A DNA stretch of 64,000 nucleotides from Woeseia oceani (GTDB lineage: Bacteria; Pseudomonadota; Gammaproteobacteria; Steroidobacterales; Woeseiaceae): positions 3,275,001 to 3,339,000 of the forward strand of contig NZ_CP016268.1 in NCBI RefSeq assembly GCF_001677435.1. The letters run 5' to 3'. Each line of letters begins with the position of its first letter. Positions within the stretch are counted from its first letter, which is position 1. A model generated the notes under the pieces. It was not told the DNA's origin and ran no database searches. It saw nothing but the letters and a program-made list of their open reading frames with translations. Positions 1 through 10,128 of the stretch are shown here, piece after piece. A program made the translations under genes and the position numbers.

Positions 1-1107
1 GCTGCAATCGGTGTGCAACTGCAAGCCGTGTTCAACGCGCCGTGGGTACTGAGCCTGTTCGCCGCGTTGTTCGTGGTGCTCGCACTCGGCATGTTTGGCC
101 TGTTCGACCTGCAAATGCCCTCCGCCATACAAAGTCGGCTGGCCGGGGTCAGCGGCAAGCAGAAAAGCGGCACGATCATTGGTGCGTTCGTGATGGGCGC
201 CTTGTCGTCACTCATCGTTACGGCCTGCGTCGCACCGCCGCTCGTTGCCACCCTGACCGTCATAGGCCAAACGGGCGACATGCTCCGTGGTGGTACCGCA
301 CTGTTCGCCCTCAGCCTCGGGATGGGCGCGCCACTCCTCGCGGTCGGCGCGTCTGCCGGCAGATTACTGCCCAGCGCAGGGCCATGGATGGTCGCCATCA
401 AGAATGCGTTTGGTTTCATGATGCTCGGTCTCGCTGTCTGGATGCTGTCACGCATCCTGCCCGGCAGCGTGACGCTCGCACTGACCGGCGTACTGGTGTT
501 CATGGCCGGAGTATGGCTGGGTGGCCTGACGACGTTGCCACCGGGTGCCAGCGACACCCAGAAACTGGCCAAGGGCAGCGGCCTGCTGGCTGTCATCTAC
601 GGTGCTGCCTTGTTACTGGGTGCGCTCGCAGGCGGCAACGATCCGGTACGGCCACTGGCTGGCATCGGCTTCGCCTCAGGTGCCGCCGTCGAAGAGGAAC
701 ACGGACTGGCATTTCAGCGGGTGAAATCCGTCGCGGACCTTGAACGCGAACTCGACAAGGCCGCGGCCAATGGCAAGACCGCCATGCTCGATTTCTATGC
801 GGACTGGTGTGTGTCGTGTATTGAAATGGAAAAATACACGTTCACCGACCCGACTGTTCAACAGGCGCTTGCGGACACCGTCTTGTTGCAGGCTGACGTG
901 ACAGCCAACGACGCCGAAGATCAGGCACTGCTGCAGCACTTTGGTGTCTTTGGTCCGCCGACTATCATATTCTTCGACAGCAACGGATTGCAGAGAAACG
1001 GCTTTGAAGTCGTCGGCTACATGAAAGCCGCACAATTCAGTGAGCACGTGCGGCAGGCGGTTGGAGCCGCATCCGCATTGACAGCACAGACAACGACGAG
1101 CGATTGA
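1..1107 (+). CDS. dsbD: Thiol:disulfide interchange protein DsbD, C-terminal part (5' end outside window)
   Basis: This inner-membrane protein passes electrons from cytoplasmic thioredoxin to periplasmic thiol proteins. The frame is open from base 1, so the N-terminal alpha domain and first membrane helices lie upstream of the window. What is visible is several hydrophobic helices including the conserved membrane-embedded cysteine in an ACVAPP context, then a periplasmic thioredoxin-like gamma domain with WCVSC (a CxxC pair) near nt 807-820. The stop overlaps the start of the next gene (TGATG), so the two are probably co-transcribed. Identity is firm; only the truncation by the window edge is unusual. 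Confidence 0.93.
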   Translation, partial: AAIGVQLQAVFNAPWVLSLFAALFVVLALGMFGLFDLQMPSAIQSRLAGVSGKQKSGTIIGAFVMGALSSLIVTACVAPPLVATLTVIGQTGDMLRGGTALFALSLGMGAPLLAVGASAGRLLPSAGPWMVAIKNAFGFMMLGLAVWMLSRILPGSVTLALTGVLVFMAGVWLGGLTTLPPGASDTQKLAKGSGLLAVIYGAALLLGALAGGNDPVRPLAGIGFASGAAVEEEHGLAFQRVKSVADLERELDKAAANGKTAMLDFYADWCVSCIEMEKYTFTDPTVQQALADTVLLQADVTANDAEDQALLQHFGVFGPPTIIFFDSNGLQRNGFEVVGYMKAAQFSEHVRQAVGAASALTAQTTTSD

Positions 1108-1694
1108 TGACCAGAAAACTCTTGATAGCGGCGCTGTTGGTGGCAGCCGCAGCGGCAGGCTATTTGCTGCGCAGCCAGTTGCAGGACCAGGACGTGGCAG
1201 CCATCAACACGGCAGCGGTCAATGAACAGCGACTGGAATTCACGCTGGCAGACCTCGATGGTGTGCCGCGGGACTTTGCCGAATGGGACGGCAAGCCGCG
1301 CATCGTCAACTTCTGGGCGACCTGGTGTGCCCCGTGCCGCCGTGAAATTCCGCTGCTGAAAGACACCCAGGACAAGCACGGCAATGCCGGCCTGCAGATT
1401 CTGGGCATAGCGGTCGATTTCGTTGAGGACGTGAAAGCCTACGCCGAAGATGCGCAATTCAACTACCCGATACTCGTCGGCCAGGACGACGCGATGGCGG
1501 TTGCCGAAACTTCAGGCGTGCCGTTTATCGGCCTGCCGTTCACCCTGATAGTCGCGCCGGACGGCCGGATGCTGGGCGCCCACATGGGCGAAATCCACGC
1601 AGAGCAGATCGAAACGATTGTCCAGCAATTTGCGCTCTTCGAAAGCGGGGCGACGACTATCGACGAGGTGCGCAGCGCTCTCAAGCAACTTTAG
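1107..1694 (+). CDS. TlpA/ResA-like membrane-anchored thioredoxin
   Basis: Periplasm-facing thiol-disulfide oxidoreductase. An N-terminal hydrophobic segment (about residues 4-22) acts as signal anchor, followed by a thioredoxin fold with the active site TWCAPC and a cis-proline region (GVPFIGLPFT). The ATG at 1107 overlaps the dsbD stop; a TTG one codon earlier is possible but less likely. Translational coupling to dsbD suggests that DsbD is its reductant. The exact substrate (cytochrome c maturation or general reductive repair) cannot be told from the sequence. Confidence 0.88.
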   Translation: MTRKLLIAALLVAAAAAGYLLRSQLQDQDVAAINTAAVNEQRLEFTLADLDGVPRDFAEWDGKPRIVNFWATWCAPCRREIPLLKDTQDKHGNAGLQILGIAVDFVEDVKAYAEDAQFNYPILVGQDDAMAVAETSGVPFIGLPFTLIVAPDGRMLGAHMGEIHAEQIETIVQQFALFESGATTIDEVRSALKQL

Positions 1695-1793
1695 GACCGG
1701 CGAAAATTCTTCCGGCCCGAATCACTTGCGTTAACTGCCCTGAAAAGGGTTAGAATTGCGGCCATCTTCGGCTATCTGGCGCTCATTCCGCGT

Positions 1794-2246
1794 ATGGCAA
1801 AACTGCTCCTGTTAAACGGACCCAACCTGAACCTGCTCGGTTCGCGGGAACCCGGGGTCTACGGCCGCACCGATCTCGCGGAAATCGAGTCGACACTGGT
1901 CACCCAGGCCGAGCGACTGGGCCACGAAATGGTGTGTTTCCAGAGCAATGCCGAACACGAACTGCTGGACCGCGTGCAACGGGCGGCGGATGACGGCATC
2001 GCCTTCATTCTGCTGAATCCGGCGGCGTTAACGCATACCAGCATTGCGCTGCGTGACGCCCTGCTGGCCGTCGCGGTGCCTTTCATCGAAATTCACCTCA
2101 GCAATACCTATGCGCGGGAAGAATTTCGGCAAATCAATTATTTCAGTGATATCGCTGCGGGCTGCCTCATCGGCCTCGGAGCACAAGGCTATGAACTTGC
2201 ATTGCAGGCTGCCCACAAGCGGCTCATGGATGCTGAGGGAGACTGA
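1794..2246 (+). CDS. aroQ: 3-dehydroquinate dehydratase, type II
   Basis: Cytoplasmic shikimate-pathway enzyme that removes water from 3-dehydroquinate. At 150 residues it matches the usual type II length. Visible signatures are [18 protein letters not shown] at the N-terminus with the catalytic tyrosine, [16 protein letters not shown] in the middle, and [14 protein letters not shown] near the C-terminus. The ATG at 1794 directly precedes the first conserved strand. It overlaps accB by one base (TGATG), the aroQ-accB-accC order common in gammaproteobacteria. Confidence 0.96.
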   Translation: MAKLLLLNGPNLNLLGSREPGVYGRTDLAEIESTLVTQAERLGHEMVCFQSNAEHELLDRVQRAADDGIAFILLNPAALTHTSIALRDALLAVAVPFIEIHLSNTYAREEFRQINYFSDIAAGCLIGLGAQGYELALQAAHKRLMDAEGD

Positions 2247-2719
2247 TGGACATACGCAAGGTTAAAAAACTGATCGAACTGCTCGACGAATCCGGCATTG
2301 CGGAAATCGAGATCACGGAAGGGGAAGAGTCGGTACGCATCTCTCGCTACGCGCAAAACGCACCCATGATGGCACCGATGCCGGCACCCGCGGCGCAGCC
2401 CGCACCCGCGCCAGCACCCGCCGCACCAGCGGCTGCGCCTGCCGCGGCGAGCCCGGCTGAGCCCGAGGAAGAAGGCTACATGGTGACGGCGCCCATGGTC
2501 GGCACCTATTACTCGTCGCCGACGCCTGGCTCGGCACCGTTTGTGCAGGCTGGCGATCGCATCAACCCGGGCGACACGCTGTGCATCGTCGAAGCCATGA
2601 AGATGATGAATCAGATCGAGGCCGAAGTGTCCGGCACGATCAAATCGATTCGCGTACAGAACGGCGACCCGGTGGAATACGGCCAGGTACTGTTCGTCAT
2701 CGACCAACGCACAAGCTAG
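2246..2719 (+). CDS. accB: Biotin carboxyl carrier protein of acetyl-CoA carboxylase
   Basis: Carries the biotin that shuttles CO2 between AccC and the carboxyltransferase in the first step of fatty acid synthesis. The 157 residues comprise an N-terminal helix, a flexible Pro/Ala linker (about residues 37-72) and a C-terminal biotinyl domain. The biotinylated lysine is K119 in [10 protein letters not shown]. The start overlaps the aroQ stop, and accC follows after 9 bp, so AccB and AccC are probably made together. Confidence 0.97.
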   Translation: MDIRKVKKLIELLDESGIAEIEITEGEESVRISRYAQNAPMMAPMPAPAAQPAPAPAPAAPAAAPAAASPAEPEEEGYMVTAPMVGTYYSSPTPGSAPFVQAGDRINPGDTLCIVEAMKMMNQIEAEVSGTIKSIRVQNGDPVEYGQVLFVIDQRTS

Positions 2720-2728
2720 GCGCCGGTC

Positions 2729-4069
2729 ATGCTGGATAAAATCGTCATCGCAAATCGGGGCGAGATTGCCTTGCGAATCCTGCGGGCATGTCGCGAAATG
2801 GGCATCAAGACTGTTGCTGTGCACTCCACTGCCGACAACAACCTGAAGCACGTTTTGCTCGCCGACGAAACCGTCTGCATCGGCCCGCCGCCGTCCAGCG
2901 AAAGCTATCTCAATATGCCTGCCATCATCAGCGCGGCCGAAGTGACCGACGCGGTCGGCATACACCCGGGTTACGGTTTTCTTTCCGAAAACGCCGATTT
3001 CGCGGAACGCGTGGAATCAAGTGGCTTTACGTTTATAGGCCCGCCTTCGGAATGCATACGCCTGATGGGCGATAAGGTCTCGGCCATTAAGGCGATGAAG
3101 GACGCTGGCGTACCCTGTGTGCCCGGCTCCGACGGGCCGCTGGGCGACAATGCAGAAGAAAACCTGCGCATGGCGCGCCAGATTGGCTACCCAATAATTA
3201 TCAAGGCCTCTGGCGGCGGTGGTGGACGCGGCATGCGTGTGGTGCATTCAGAAGCATCGCTTACCAGCGCGATCACGGTGACCCAGTCAGAAGCCCTCGC
3301 GGCGTTTGGCAATGAAACGGTCTACATGGAGAAGTTTCTCGAGCAGCCGCGCCACATTGAATTCCAGATACTCGCGGACAAGCACGGCAATGCCGTGCAC
3401 CTCGGTGAGCGCGACTGCTCCATGCAACGGCGCCATCAGAAGGTGATCGAGGAAGCACCGGCACCCGGCATCAGCGAAGAACAGCGCCAACGCATTGGCG
3501 AACGTTGCGTACGCGCTTGCCAGGACATGGGCTATCACGGCGCGGGGACCTTTGAGTTCCTGTACGAGAACAACGAGTTCTACTTCATTGAGATGAACAC
3601 CCGCCTGCAGGTAGAACACCCGGTTACGGAAATGATTACCGGTATCGACATTGTCAGGGAACAACTGCGAATCGCAGCGGGTGAGCGGCTCAGCATCACC
3701 CAGGACGATGTGCGCATTTACGGACACGCCATAGAGTGCCGGATCAACGCTGAAGACCCGAAGACCTTCATGCCATCACCCGGCATGGTGCACCTTTGGC
3801 ATTCGCCCGGCGGACCCGGCGTGCGCGTGGACAGCCACGTATACAGCGGCTACCGCGTGCCTCCCAACTACGATTCGATGATAGGCAAACTGATCACCCA
3901 CGGCAGCGACCGCAAATCGGCAATTGCACGCATGCGCAATGCGCTGAACGAAATCGTTATCGAGGGCATCAAGACCAACGTCCCGTTGCACCAGGAAATT
4001 TGCCAGCACGCAGCATTTCAGGCGGGTGGCACCGACATCCATTACCTGGAGAAGCGGCTGGGTCTCTAG
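2729..4069 (+). CDS. accC: Biotin carboxylase subunit of acetyl-CoA carboxylase
   Basis: ATP-dependent carboxylation of AccB-bound biotin. The 446-residue length is standard. The protein opens with [20 protein letters not shown] (carboxylase N-domain). The ATP-grasp glycine loop GGGGRGMR follows near residue 165, then [12 protein letters not shown] and [11 protein letters not shown] of the active site, then the C-terminal carboxylase domain. It lies 9 bp after accB and 13 bp before prmA, in an uninterrupted aroQ-accB-accC-prmA run. No abnormality seen. Confidence 0.97.
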   Translation: MLDKIVIANRGEIALRILRACREMGIKTVAVHSTADNNLKHVLLADETVCIGPPPSSESYLNMPAIISAAEVTDAVGIHPGYGFLSENADFAERVESSGFTFIGPPSECIRLMGDKVSAIKAMKDAGVPCVPGSDGPLGDNAEENLRMARQIGYPIIIKASGGGGGRGMRVVHSEASLTSAITVTQSEALAAFGNETVYMEKFLEQPRHIEFQILADKHGNAVHLGERDCSMQRRHQKVIEEAPAPGISEEQRQRIGERCVRACQDMGYHGAGTFEFLYENNEFYFIEMNTRLQVEHPVTEMITGIDIVREQLRIAAGERLSITQDDVRIYGHAIECRINAEDPKTFMPSPGMVHLWHSPGGPGVRVDSHVYSGYRVPPNYDSMIGKLITHGSDRKSAIARMRNALNEIVIEGIKTNVPLHQEICQHAAFQAGGTDIHYLEKRLGL

Positions 4070-4082
4070 CGGCCCGGCAACG

Positions 4083-4970
4083 ATGGACTGGCGTCAATTT
4101 GTAATGGATCTTGAAACGCTTCCACCGGAGGCGGTTGAGGATCTGTTCCTGCGCCACGGTGCGCACGCGGTCACACTCAGCGACGCAGGGGATGACCCGG
4201 TACTCGAGCCTGGACCGGGTGAAACACCCTTGTGGTCCCGCACCCGGATTACCGGCCTGTTCTCACCCGATGCGGACTTTGTCGCATTGCAGGATGCCTT
4301 GCGTACCGAGTTCGCGCTGGACACACTGCCCGACTGCCACGTCGAAGACCTCGCCGATCGCCCCTGGGAACGGGAATGGCTGAAGGACTTCCGGCCCATG
4401 CGTTTCGGTTCCCGCCTTTGGGTATGCCCGAGTGGCCAACAGCCCCCGGTCGCCGACGAGGCCATCTGCCTGCAACTGGACCCCGGTCTCGCCTTCGGTA
4501 CGGGCACGCACCAGACCACGGCGCTGTGCCTGCGCTGGCTGGACCAACAGCACGAACGCGGCGAACTTCAGGGTAAATCGCTGCTCGACTTCGGTTGTGG
4601 CTCCGGGATACTCGCCATCGCCGCGCTGCGGCTCGGCGCGGCCGATGCGCTGGCTATCGACATTGATCCGCAGGCCATTACGGCGACGCAAAGCAACGCC
4701 GCACAGAACGACGTCGCCGACCGGCTCACAGCGCAGACTGAACGAACCGACGAAGTGTTCGATCTGGTGATCGCCAACATACTGGCAGCGCCGCTGATCG
4801 ACTATGCCGAATGGTTGTCTCTGCGACTGGCCGACGGGGAATGGCTGGTACTTTCCGGTATCCTCCGTCATCAGGTCGACGATGTGTGCGCAGCCTATGA
4901 ACGGTGGATTGATCTGGACCCACCGGAATTTGACGACGACTGGGCCAGGCTGTCCGGTCGCAAACGCTGA
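4083..4970 (+). CDS. prmA: Ribosomal protein L11 methyltransferase
   Basis: SAM-dependent trimethylation of ribosomal protein L11. I place the start at the ATG at 4083 (MDWRQFVMDLETLP), giving 295 residues, the usual PrmA size. A longer frame opens at 4026 inside accC and is unlikely to be used. The N-terminal substrate domain is followed by SAM motif I LLDFGCGSGILAIAAL near residue 168 and the catalytic-loop motif VIANILAAPL. The accC-prmA adjacency is conserved in gammaproteobacteria. Confidence 0.95.
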   Translation: MDWRQFVMDLETLPPEAVEDLFLRHGAHAVTLSDAGDDPVLEPGPGETPLWSRTRITGLFSPDADFVALQDALRTEFALDTLPDCHVEDLADRPWEREWLKDFRPMRFGSRLWVCPSGQQPPVADEAICLQLDPGLAFGTGTHQTTALCLRWLDQQHERGELQGKSLLDFGCGSGILAIAALRLGAADALAIDIDPQAITATQSNAAQNDVADRLTAQTERTDEVFDLVIANILAAPLIDYAEWLSLRLADGEWLVLSGILRHQVDDVCAAYERWIDLDPPEFDDDWARLSGRKR

Positions 4971-4979
4971 GAGAGCGGC

Positions 4980-7148
4980 ATGTATACAGTGTGCCCGGAA
5001 TGCAAAAGCGCATTCCGACTGAACGCAAGAATCCTCAAGCAGGCGCACGGCCGCGTGCGCTGCGGCGGGTGCAGCAGCACGTTCAATGCAATCGACCATT
5101 TGGCGGAAGATCTCCCCGACGACGAACCGGGCAACACCCAGACGGCACACACCTTCGATGAACGCAGCAAAGAGCTGCTGCAAACACTTGATCAGTTGAC
5201 CGGCCCTGATGCGGTGCGCATTGAAGACACCGGCGTTGAATGGCGGGTACTCGATGTCGACAACGATTCCGGCAACGATGGCGGCGCGGACACCGACGAG
5301 ACCGACGACAGCCAGTCGCCCGGGGCCATTCAGTGGAGCCTCGAGGACGCGGACAACGACGTGCCCGATGACAATGGCGGCACGGCCGAATATTCGGCGC
5401 ACGCAGCTGCCGAACTGGAGGCCAGTGACGAGTCAGAGATCAACAGCGCGGCGCAGCAACCTGCCTACAGCGACGAGATCGGCATTGAGGAGCACGAAGC
5501 CGGCGACGCCCCTGAAATGGACATCGGCACCAGCGACGCTGAGTTCGAGGGCGCAACGGCGGACGATCCGGCAACGGAACCACGGCAGGACATCCGTTAC
5601 GACGACAACACGCCATTGCCCGACGAGTTCTTCCGACCGTCGGATGATTTTCCGATTGACGCACCCGAAGCCGATAGCGAGCACCTGACGACGGCGACAT
5701 CTCCTGACGTGGACGAAACGCCAACGATGGCCGGCGAAGAGCTGTCAGCCGAGCTTGCCTTCGGCGACATCGATGAATGGCAAGACCTGCTCTCCGAAGT
5801 GACGACGGACGACGAGAGCGAGGCACCGGCCAGCGACCCGCTCAGCGACGACCACACCAACGACGACCGGGAAGTCGATACAGACGCTAGCGACGATACC
5901 GCGTTACAGAATCAGGATCACACCGATGGCGACAGTGTTGAGCTTGCAACGGACGAGGTTTCGCTAAAGCTCGCCGACACTGATTTACACAGTGACGACG
6001 CTCCGCAGGGCACCGACGACACGCTGGTCGTCAGTGAGTTCGTGCCTGAACCGGATGCGCCGCAGCTGGAACTGGAAGCCGACCTCAATGGCGACGAAAC
6101 GGTAGCGCAACGGCTGACCGACGATATTGACGCTGATGCTGACGCCGACGCCGACACCGACAACGATTACGCCGCCGAACGCGTTGCAGACGAGCCGACA
6201 GACGACAGGCTCTCGAGCGCCCGGGCACAAGACGCCGCCGCCGATGCAGAGGCCAGCGCCGACGCAGCACCCGACGAGACGGCGAATGATGCACCGGCTG
6301 CCGACCTGTCTGTTGACCGGGAGGCTGACGATGACACCGCGGCAGATGACGAAAGCGCGCCTGAGCAGCCTGTCGATGACCGTTCGGTCGAGATGGAAAT
6401 TGATCAGGAACTGATGCGCGCGGCAGCAGAAAGCGCCGACGACCCGGACGACAGGCAACACGATGCCGGCGAGAACCTGCTGGTGGAAACCATCATCATG
6501 GAAGGTGACACGGTAACCGACCTGATTGGCGACACAGAATTGCAGTTCAACACCGAGCTGCTGGATACGGGCCTGGACGCCGACCAACAAGCACCGGACG
6601 GCACTGCAGCAGGCGCGCCGCCAGCCAGCCGCCGACGGCGCGGCCTCGGTATTGCCGCCACCCTCGTGTTAGGCCTGTTGCTCGCAGCGCAGCTGCTGCA
6701 CGCAAACCGGGCGACCCTGGCAACCTCGCCCGTCTTCGAAAGCACGCTGGCGCCGATTTACCGCGCCATCGGCCAGCCCGTTACGCCTGCCTGGGATGTC
6801 AGGGGCTGGCGGTTCGAATCCACCACGGGCAGCACGGACAACACCGATCAGCGCCTGACCATCAACTCCCGAATCTCGAACAAGTCGAATCAGGCGCTGC
6901 CCTACCCGCTCGTGTACGTTTCGCTCACTGACCGCTTCGAGGAAATCGTCGGTAGCCGGATCCTGCGCCCGGAAGAATACCTGGCGGGCAACGTCAGTCA
7001 TCGCAAGCCGGTGGCACCCGGCGCCGACTTCAATGCCGTCATTACTATCGACTCGCCGGCAGCCGAGGCAACCGGCTTCAAGCTCAATGTCTGCTACCGA
7101 ACCGGCTCACAGCAGCTGCGCTGCGCCATCGAAGACTTCCGCCAGTAA
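4980..7148 (+). CDS. Zinc-ribbon (MJ0042-type) and DUF3426 membrane protein with very long acidic middle
   Basis: Function unknown. The N-terminus is a zinc ribbon with C5-x2-C8 and C28-x2-C31. It is followed by roughly 500 residues rich in Asp, Glu, Ala and Thr with little predicted structure, a basic stretch (RRRRG), one membrane helix near residues 556-574 and a C-terminal DUF3426 domain of about 150 residues. Members of this family next to prmA are normally a few hundred residues; at 722 this one is inflated by the acidic linker. The topology implies a cytoplasmic zinc ribbon and acidic region with an extracytoplasmic C-terminal domain. It starts 9 bp after prmA. Confidence 0.85.
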   Translation: MYTVCPECKSAFRLNARILKQAHGRVRCGGCSSTFNAIDHLAEDLPDDEPGNTQTAHTFDERSKELLQTLDQLTGPDAVRIEDTGVEWRVLDVDNDSGNDGGADTDETDDSQSPGAIQWSLEDADNDVPDDNGGTAEYSAHAAAELEASDESEINSAAQQPAYSDEIGIEEHEAGDAPEMDIGTSDAEFEGATADDPATEPRQDIRYDDNTPLPDEFFRPSDDFPIDAPEADSEHLTTATSPDVDETPTMAGEELSAELAFGDIDEWQDLLSEVTTDDESEAPASDPLSDDHTNDDREVDTDASDDTALQNQDHTDGDSVELATDEVSLKLADTDLHSDDAPQGTDDTLVVSEFVPEPDAPQLELEADLNGDETVAQRLTDDIDADADADADTDNDYAAERVADEPTDDRLSSARAQDAAADAEASADAAPDETANDAPAADLSVDREADDDTAADDESAPEQPVDDRSVEMEIDQELMRAAAESADDPDDRQHDAGENLLVETIIMEGDTVTDLIGDTELQFNTELLDTGLDADQQAPDGTAAGAPPASRRRRGLGIAATLVLGLLLAAQLLHANRATLATSPVFESTLAPIYRAIGQPVTPAWDVRGWRFESTTGSTDNTDQRLTINSRISNKSNQALPYPLVYVSLTDRFEEIVGSRILRPEEYLAGNVSHRKPVAPGADFNAVITIDSPAAEATGFKLNVCYRTGSQQLRCAIEDFRQ

Positions 7149-7222
7149 ATCGCCCAAAGGCTCGGCTGCCAGTTGCCGCCCCGGTCGGCTACAATGGCCA
7201 CCCGCAGAGATAGTTTCCCGTT

Positions 7223-8209
7223 ATGCAAATCGGACTCTGGACAATTCCCGGACGCTTCGTGCTCGCGCCAATGGCCGGCATCACGGACGCGCCGTTTCGC
7301 AAGCTGTGCCGCCGTTTCGGCGCTGCGCTGACCACGTCCGAGATGACAACCGCGGATACCCGCTTGTGGCAAACCGCCAAGTCCCGCCATCGTCTTGATC
7401 TCGACATGGACGCCGAGCCGTGCATCGTGCAGATCGCAGGTTCCGACCCTGCCCAGCTGGCGCTGGCGGCAACGGCGTGTGTTGCCCGTGGCGCGCAGAT
7501 CATCGACATCAACATGGGCTGCCCGGCGAAGAAAGTGTGCAGCAAGCTGGCCGGCTCTGCGTTATTGCAGGATGAACAACTGGTTGCGCGGATACTCGAC
7601 GCCGTCGTTGCGGCCGTCGATGTACCGGTCACCTTAAAGATACGTACCGGCTGGGATCCCGAACACCGCAATGGCCCACAGATCGCGCGCATCGCGGAGA
7701 ATTGCGGCGTGCAGGCTATCGCCGTCCATGGCAGAACGCGCGCATGCCGTTTCAAGGGCCATGCGGAATACAACACAATTGCCGAAATCAAAAACTCAGT
7801 GACAATTCCGGTCATTGCCAATGGGGATATCACGACTTCGCAGAAGTCGCTTGAAGTAATGAAGCTAAGCGCCGCAGATGCATTGATGATTGGCCGTGGC
7901 GCTCAGGGAAAGCCGTGGATCTTTCGCGAATTGAACCAGTTGATCACACCTGAAAAAAACTATCGGCCGCTAGAAAAAAATGATGTGCGTGATATCATGC
8001 TCGACCACCTCAGCGACCTGTACCGGTTTTATGGGGACACGACCGGAATAAGAGTCGCCCGCAAACACCTCACCTGGTATTGCAACGGGCTGAAGGACTC
8101 CACTGAGTTCCGATCCAAGGTGGTTCGCGTAGACAGTGCAGCGGAACAAGTACGATTGACACTAGCGTTTTTTGCCGAACGCATGGACCACGATCTGCTA
8201 GCCGCCTGA
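7223..8209 (+). CDS. dusB: tRNA-dihydrouridine synthase B
   Basis: FMN enzyme reducing specific uridines in tRNA D-loops. The TIM-barrel begins with LAPMAGITDAPFR; the catalytic cysteine lies in NMGCPAKKVC; the FMN phosphate site includes GRGAQGKPWIF near the C-terminal third. The length (328) is typical. It is followed 66 bp later by fis, the conserved dusB-fis operon. Expression probably tracks Fis growth-phase control. Confidence 0.95.
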   Translation: MQIGLWTIPGRFVLAPMAGITDAPFRKLCRRFGAALTTSEMTTADTRLWQTAKSRHRLDLDMDAEPCIVQIAGSDPAQLALAATACVARGAQIIDINMGCPAKKVCSKLAGSALLQDEQLVARILDAVVAAVDVPVTLKIRTGWDPEHRNGPQIARIAENCGVQAIAVHGRTRACRFKGHAEYNTIAEIKNSVTIPVIANGDITTSQKSLEVMKLSAADALMIGRGAQGKPWIFRELNQLITPEKNYRPLEKNDVRDIMLDHLSDLYRFYGDTTGIRVARKHLTWYCNGLKDSTEFRSKVVRVDSAAEQVRLTLAFFAERMDHDLLAA

Positions 8210-8275
8210 ACTGCATCGCACAGGGGGAGGCGCCAAGCCTGAAATAGTCATTCTCAATCGGGGAAATTTCAGATC

Positions 8276-8557
8276 GTGGCTAAACAGAACACTACAAAGT
8301 CAAAAGAATTGAGAACACTCAACACAAAAAAGCCGTTGCGTAAGCACACCGAAGAAGCGCTGGGCCAGTATTTCGCCAGTCTGAATGGCGACCGGCCGGG
8401 CGATTTGTACGACCTTGTCATGGGCGAAGTCGAACAACCGCTGTTCAAGGCCGTCATGGATTACACCGGCGGCAACCAAAGCCAGGCGGCAGGCATACTC
8501 GGCATCAATCGCGGAACGTTACGCAAAAAGCTCAGAACTTATTCATTGCTGCAATAA
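8276..8557 (+). CDS. fis: Fis family nucleoid-associated DNA-binding protein
   Basis: Small homodimeric DNA-bending protein regulating rRNA and many other promoters. It has 93 residues with a C-terminal helix-turn-helix ([20 protein letters not shown]) that strongly matches Fis. It starts with GTG at 8276. The dusB location supports a true Fis over other Fis-domain proteins. purH begins 14 bp after the stop, so purine genes may share its transcript. Confidence 0.93.
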   Translation: MAKQNTTKSKELRTLNTKKPLRKHTEEALGQYFASLNGDRPGDLYDLVMGEVEQPLFKAVMDYTGGNQSQAAGILGINRGTLRKKLRTYSLLQ

Positions 8558-8570
8558 AAGGCCGCAAAGC

Positions 8571-10118
8571 ATGACCACAGTGACCAGGGCGCTTGTCAGC
8601 GTTTCGGACAAGCGGGGACTCACTGATTTCGCCAGTGGGCTCGCCAAACTCGGTATCGAGATTCTTTCCACCGGTGGTACAGCCCGACAGCTTGATGAAG
8701 CCGGCATACCGGCCATCGAAGTCGCCAGCAAGACCGGTTTTCCCGAGATCATGGGCGGGCGCGTTAAAACGCTGCACCCCGTGATACACGGTGGTCTGCT
8801 GGGACGTCGCGGCACCGATGAAGCGGTCATGGCAGAACACGGCATCGAGCCAATCGATCTTCTTGTCGTTAATCTGTATCCGTTCGAAGAAACCATTCGC
8901 AAGCCTGATGCGACGGTTGACGATGCCATCGAAAACATCGACATCGGCGGCCCGGCAATGATTCGCGCCGCATCGAAGAATCATGCCAGCGTTGCGGTAG
9001 TCGTTGACCCTGATGACTACGCCAGCGTTCTGGCCGCGTTGCAGGACGGCAGCCTTGATGCGGATATGCGCCGTCGTCTCGCTGCGAAAGCCTATGCTCA
9101 CACCGCCAGTTACGACACGGCCATCAGTCGTTACCTGTTCGGTGTACTTGGCGATAACCCGCTGGGCGAACGCGCGTTGTACGCCGGGCAGCGAGTAGAA
9201 ACATTGCGTTACGGCGAAAACCCGCACCAGTCGGCTGCGTTTTATCGCGATCAGACGGCCGCGGCCGGCAGCCTTGCAAACGCCGAACAGTTACAGGGCA
9301 AAGAACTGTCCTACAACAACATTGCGGATACGGACGCGGCACTGGAGTGCGTGCGTCAGTTTGCGGAGCCCGCCTGCGTGATCGTCAAGCACGCCAACCC
9401 TTGCGGTGTTGCCGTCGACAAGGACATTGCGAGCGCTTATGACCGTGCGTTCAGCACCGATCCCACCTCGGCATTCGGCGGTATCATCGCGTTCAACCGA
9501 CCGCTTGATGCCGCGACGGCCAAAGCAATCATTGACCGCCAGTTTGTTGAAGTCATCGTGGCACCTGACATCGACAGCGCAGCGCGCGACGTACTCGCCA
9601 GCAAGAAAAACGTGCGGGTACTGTGCACCGGCGCGCACGTGGCCGTCGAAGGCGGTCTCGATTTCAAGAAAGTGTCAGGCGGACTGCTCGTGCAAACCGT
9701 CGACAATGGCAAGGTGACAGCGGCTGAATTGCGTACCGTCACGAAAAAGGCACCGGACGCCGGGCAACTGAAAGACCTGTTGTTCGCCTGGCAAGTTGCG
9801 AAGTACGTGAAATCGAATGCCATCGTGTTCTGCAAGGACGGCATGACCATCGGTGTCGGCGCAGGTCAAATGAGCCGCGTCTACAGCACCCGTATTGCGG
9901 CCATCAAAGCTGCAGACGAAAACCTGGAAGTCAAAGGCTCGGTCATGGCTTCGGATGCCTTCTTTCCGTTTCGCGACGGCATCGACGCAGCCGCAGCTAC
10001 CGGAATAGCGGCTATTATCCAGCCAGGCGGATCCATGCGTGACGACGAAGTCATCGCCGCGGCCGACGAACACGGCATCGCGATGGTCTTTACCGGCATG
10101 CGTCATTTCCGGCATTGA
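8571..10118 (+). CDS. purH: Bifunctional AICAR transformylase/IMP cyclohydrolase
   Basis: Last two steps of de novo IMP synthesis. The start is ATG 8571 ([16 protein letters not shown]); the open frame extends upstream into fis but has no support there. The 515 residues contain the N-terminal MGS-like cyclohydrolase domain and a C-terminal AICARFT domain with the catalytic Lys-His in [12 protein letters not shown]. purD follows after 10 bp, the standard purHD pair. Confidence 0.97.
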   Translation: MTTVTRALVSVSDKRGLTDFASGLAKLGIEILSTGGTARQLDEAGIPAIEVASKTGFPEIMGGRVKTLHPVIHGGLLGRRGTDEAVMAEHGIEPIDLLVVNLYPFEETIRKPDATVDDAIENIDIGGPAMIRAASKNHASVAVVVDPDDYASVLAALQDGSLDADMRRRLAAKAYAHTASYDTAISRYLFGVLGDNPLGERALYAGQRVETLRYGENPHQSAAFYRDQTAAAGSLANAEQLQGKELSYNNIADTDAALECVRQFAEPACVIVKHANPCGVAVDKDIASAYDRAFSTDPTSAFGGIIAFNRPLDAATAKAIIDRQFVEVIVAPDIDSAARDVLASKKNVRVLCTGAHVAVEGGLDFKKVSGGLLVQTVDNGKVTAAELRTVTKKAPDAGQLKDLLFAWQVAKYVKSNAIVFCKDGMTIGVGAGQMSRVYSTRIAAIKAADENLEVKGSVMASDAFFPFRDGIDAAAATGIAAIIQPGGSMRDDEVIAAADEHGIAMVFTGMRHFRH

Positions 10119-10128
10119 GTACAAGCCC

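Noticed and set aside
4263-5402. Long minus-strand open frame opposite prmA and the DUF3426 gene
   Set aside because: Shadow of high-GC coding sequence; no recognisable protein and fully covered by well-supported genes on the other strand.
6120-6170. Asp-Ala codon repeat as a separate tandem-repeat locus
   Set aside because: Short and imperfect; part of the acidic linker of the zinc-ribbon protein.
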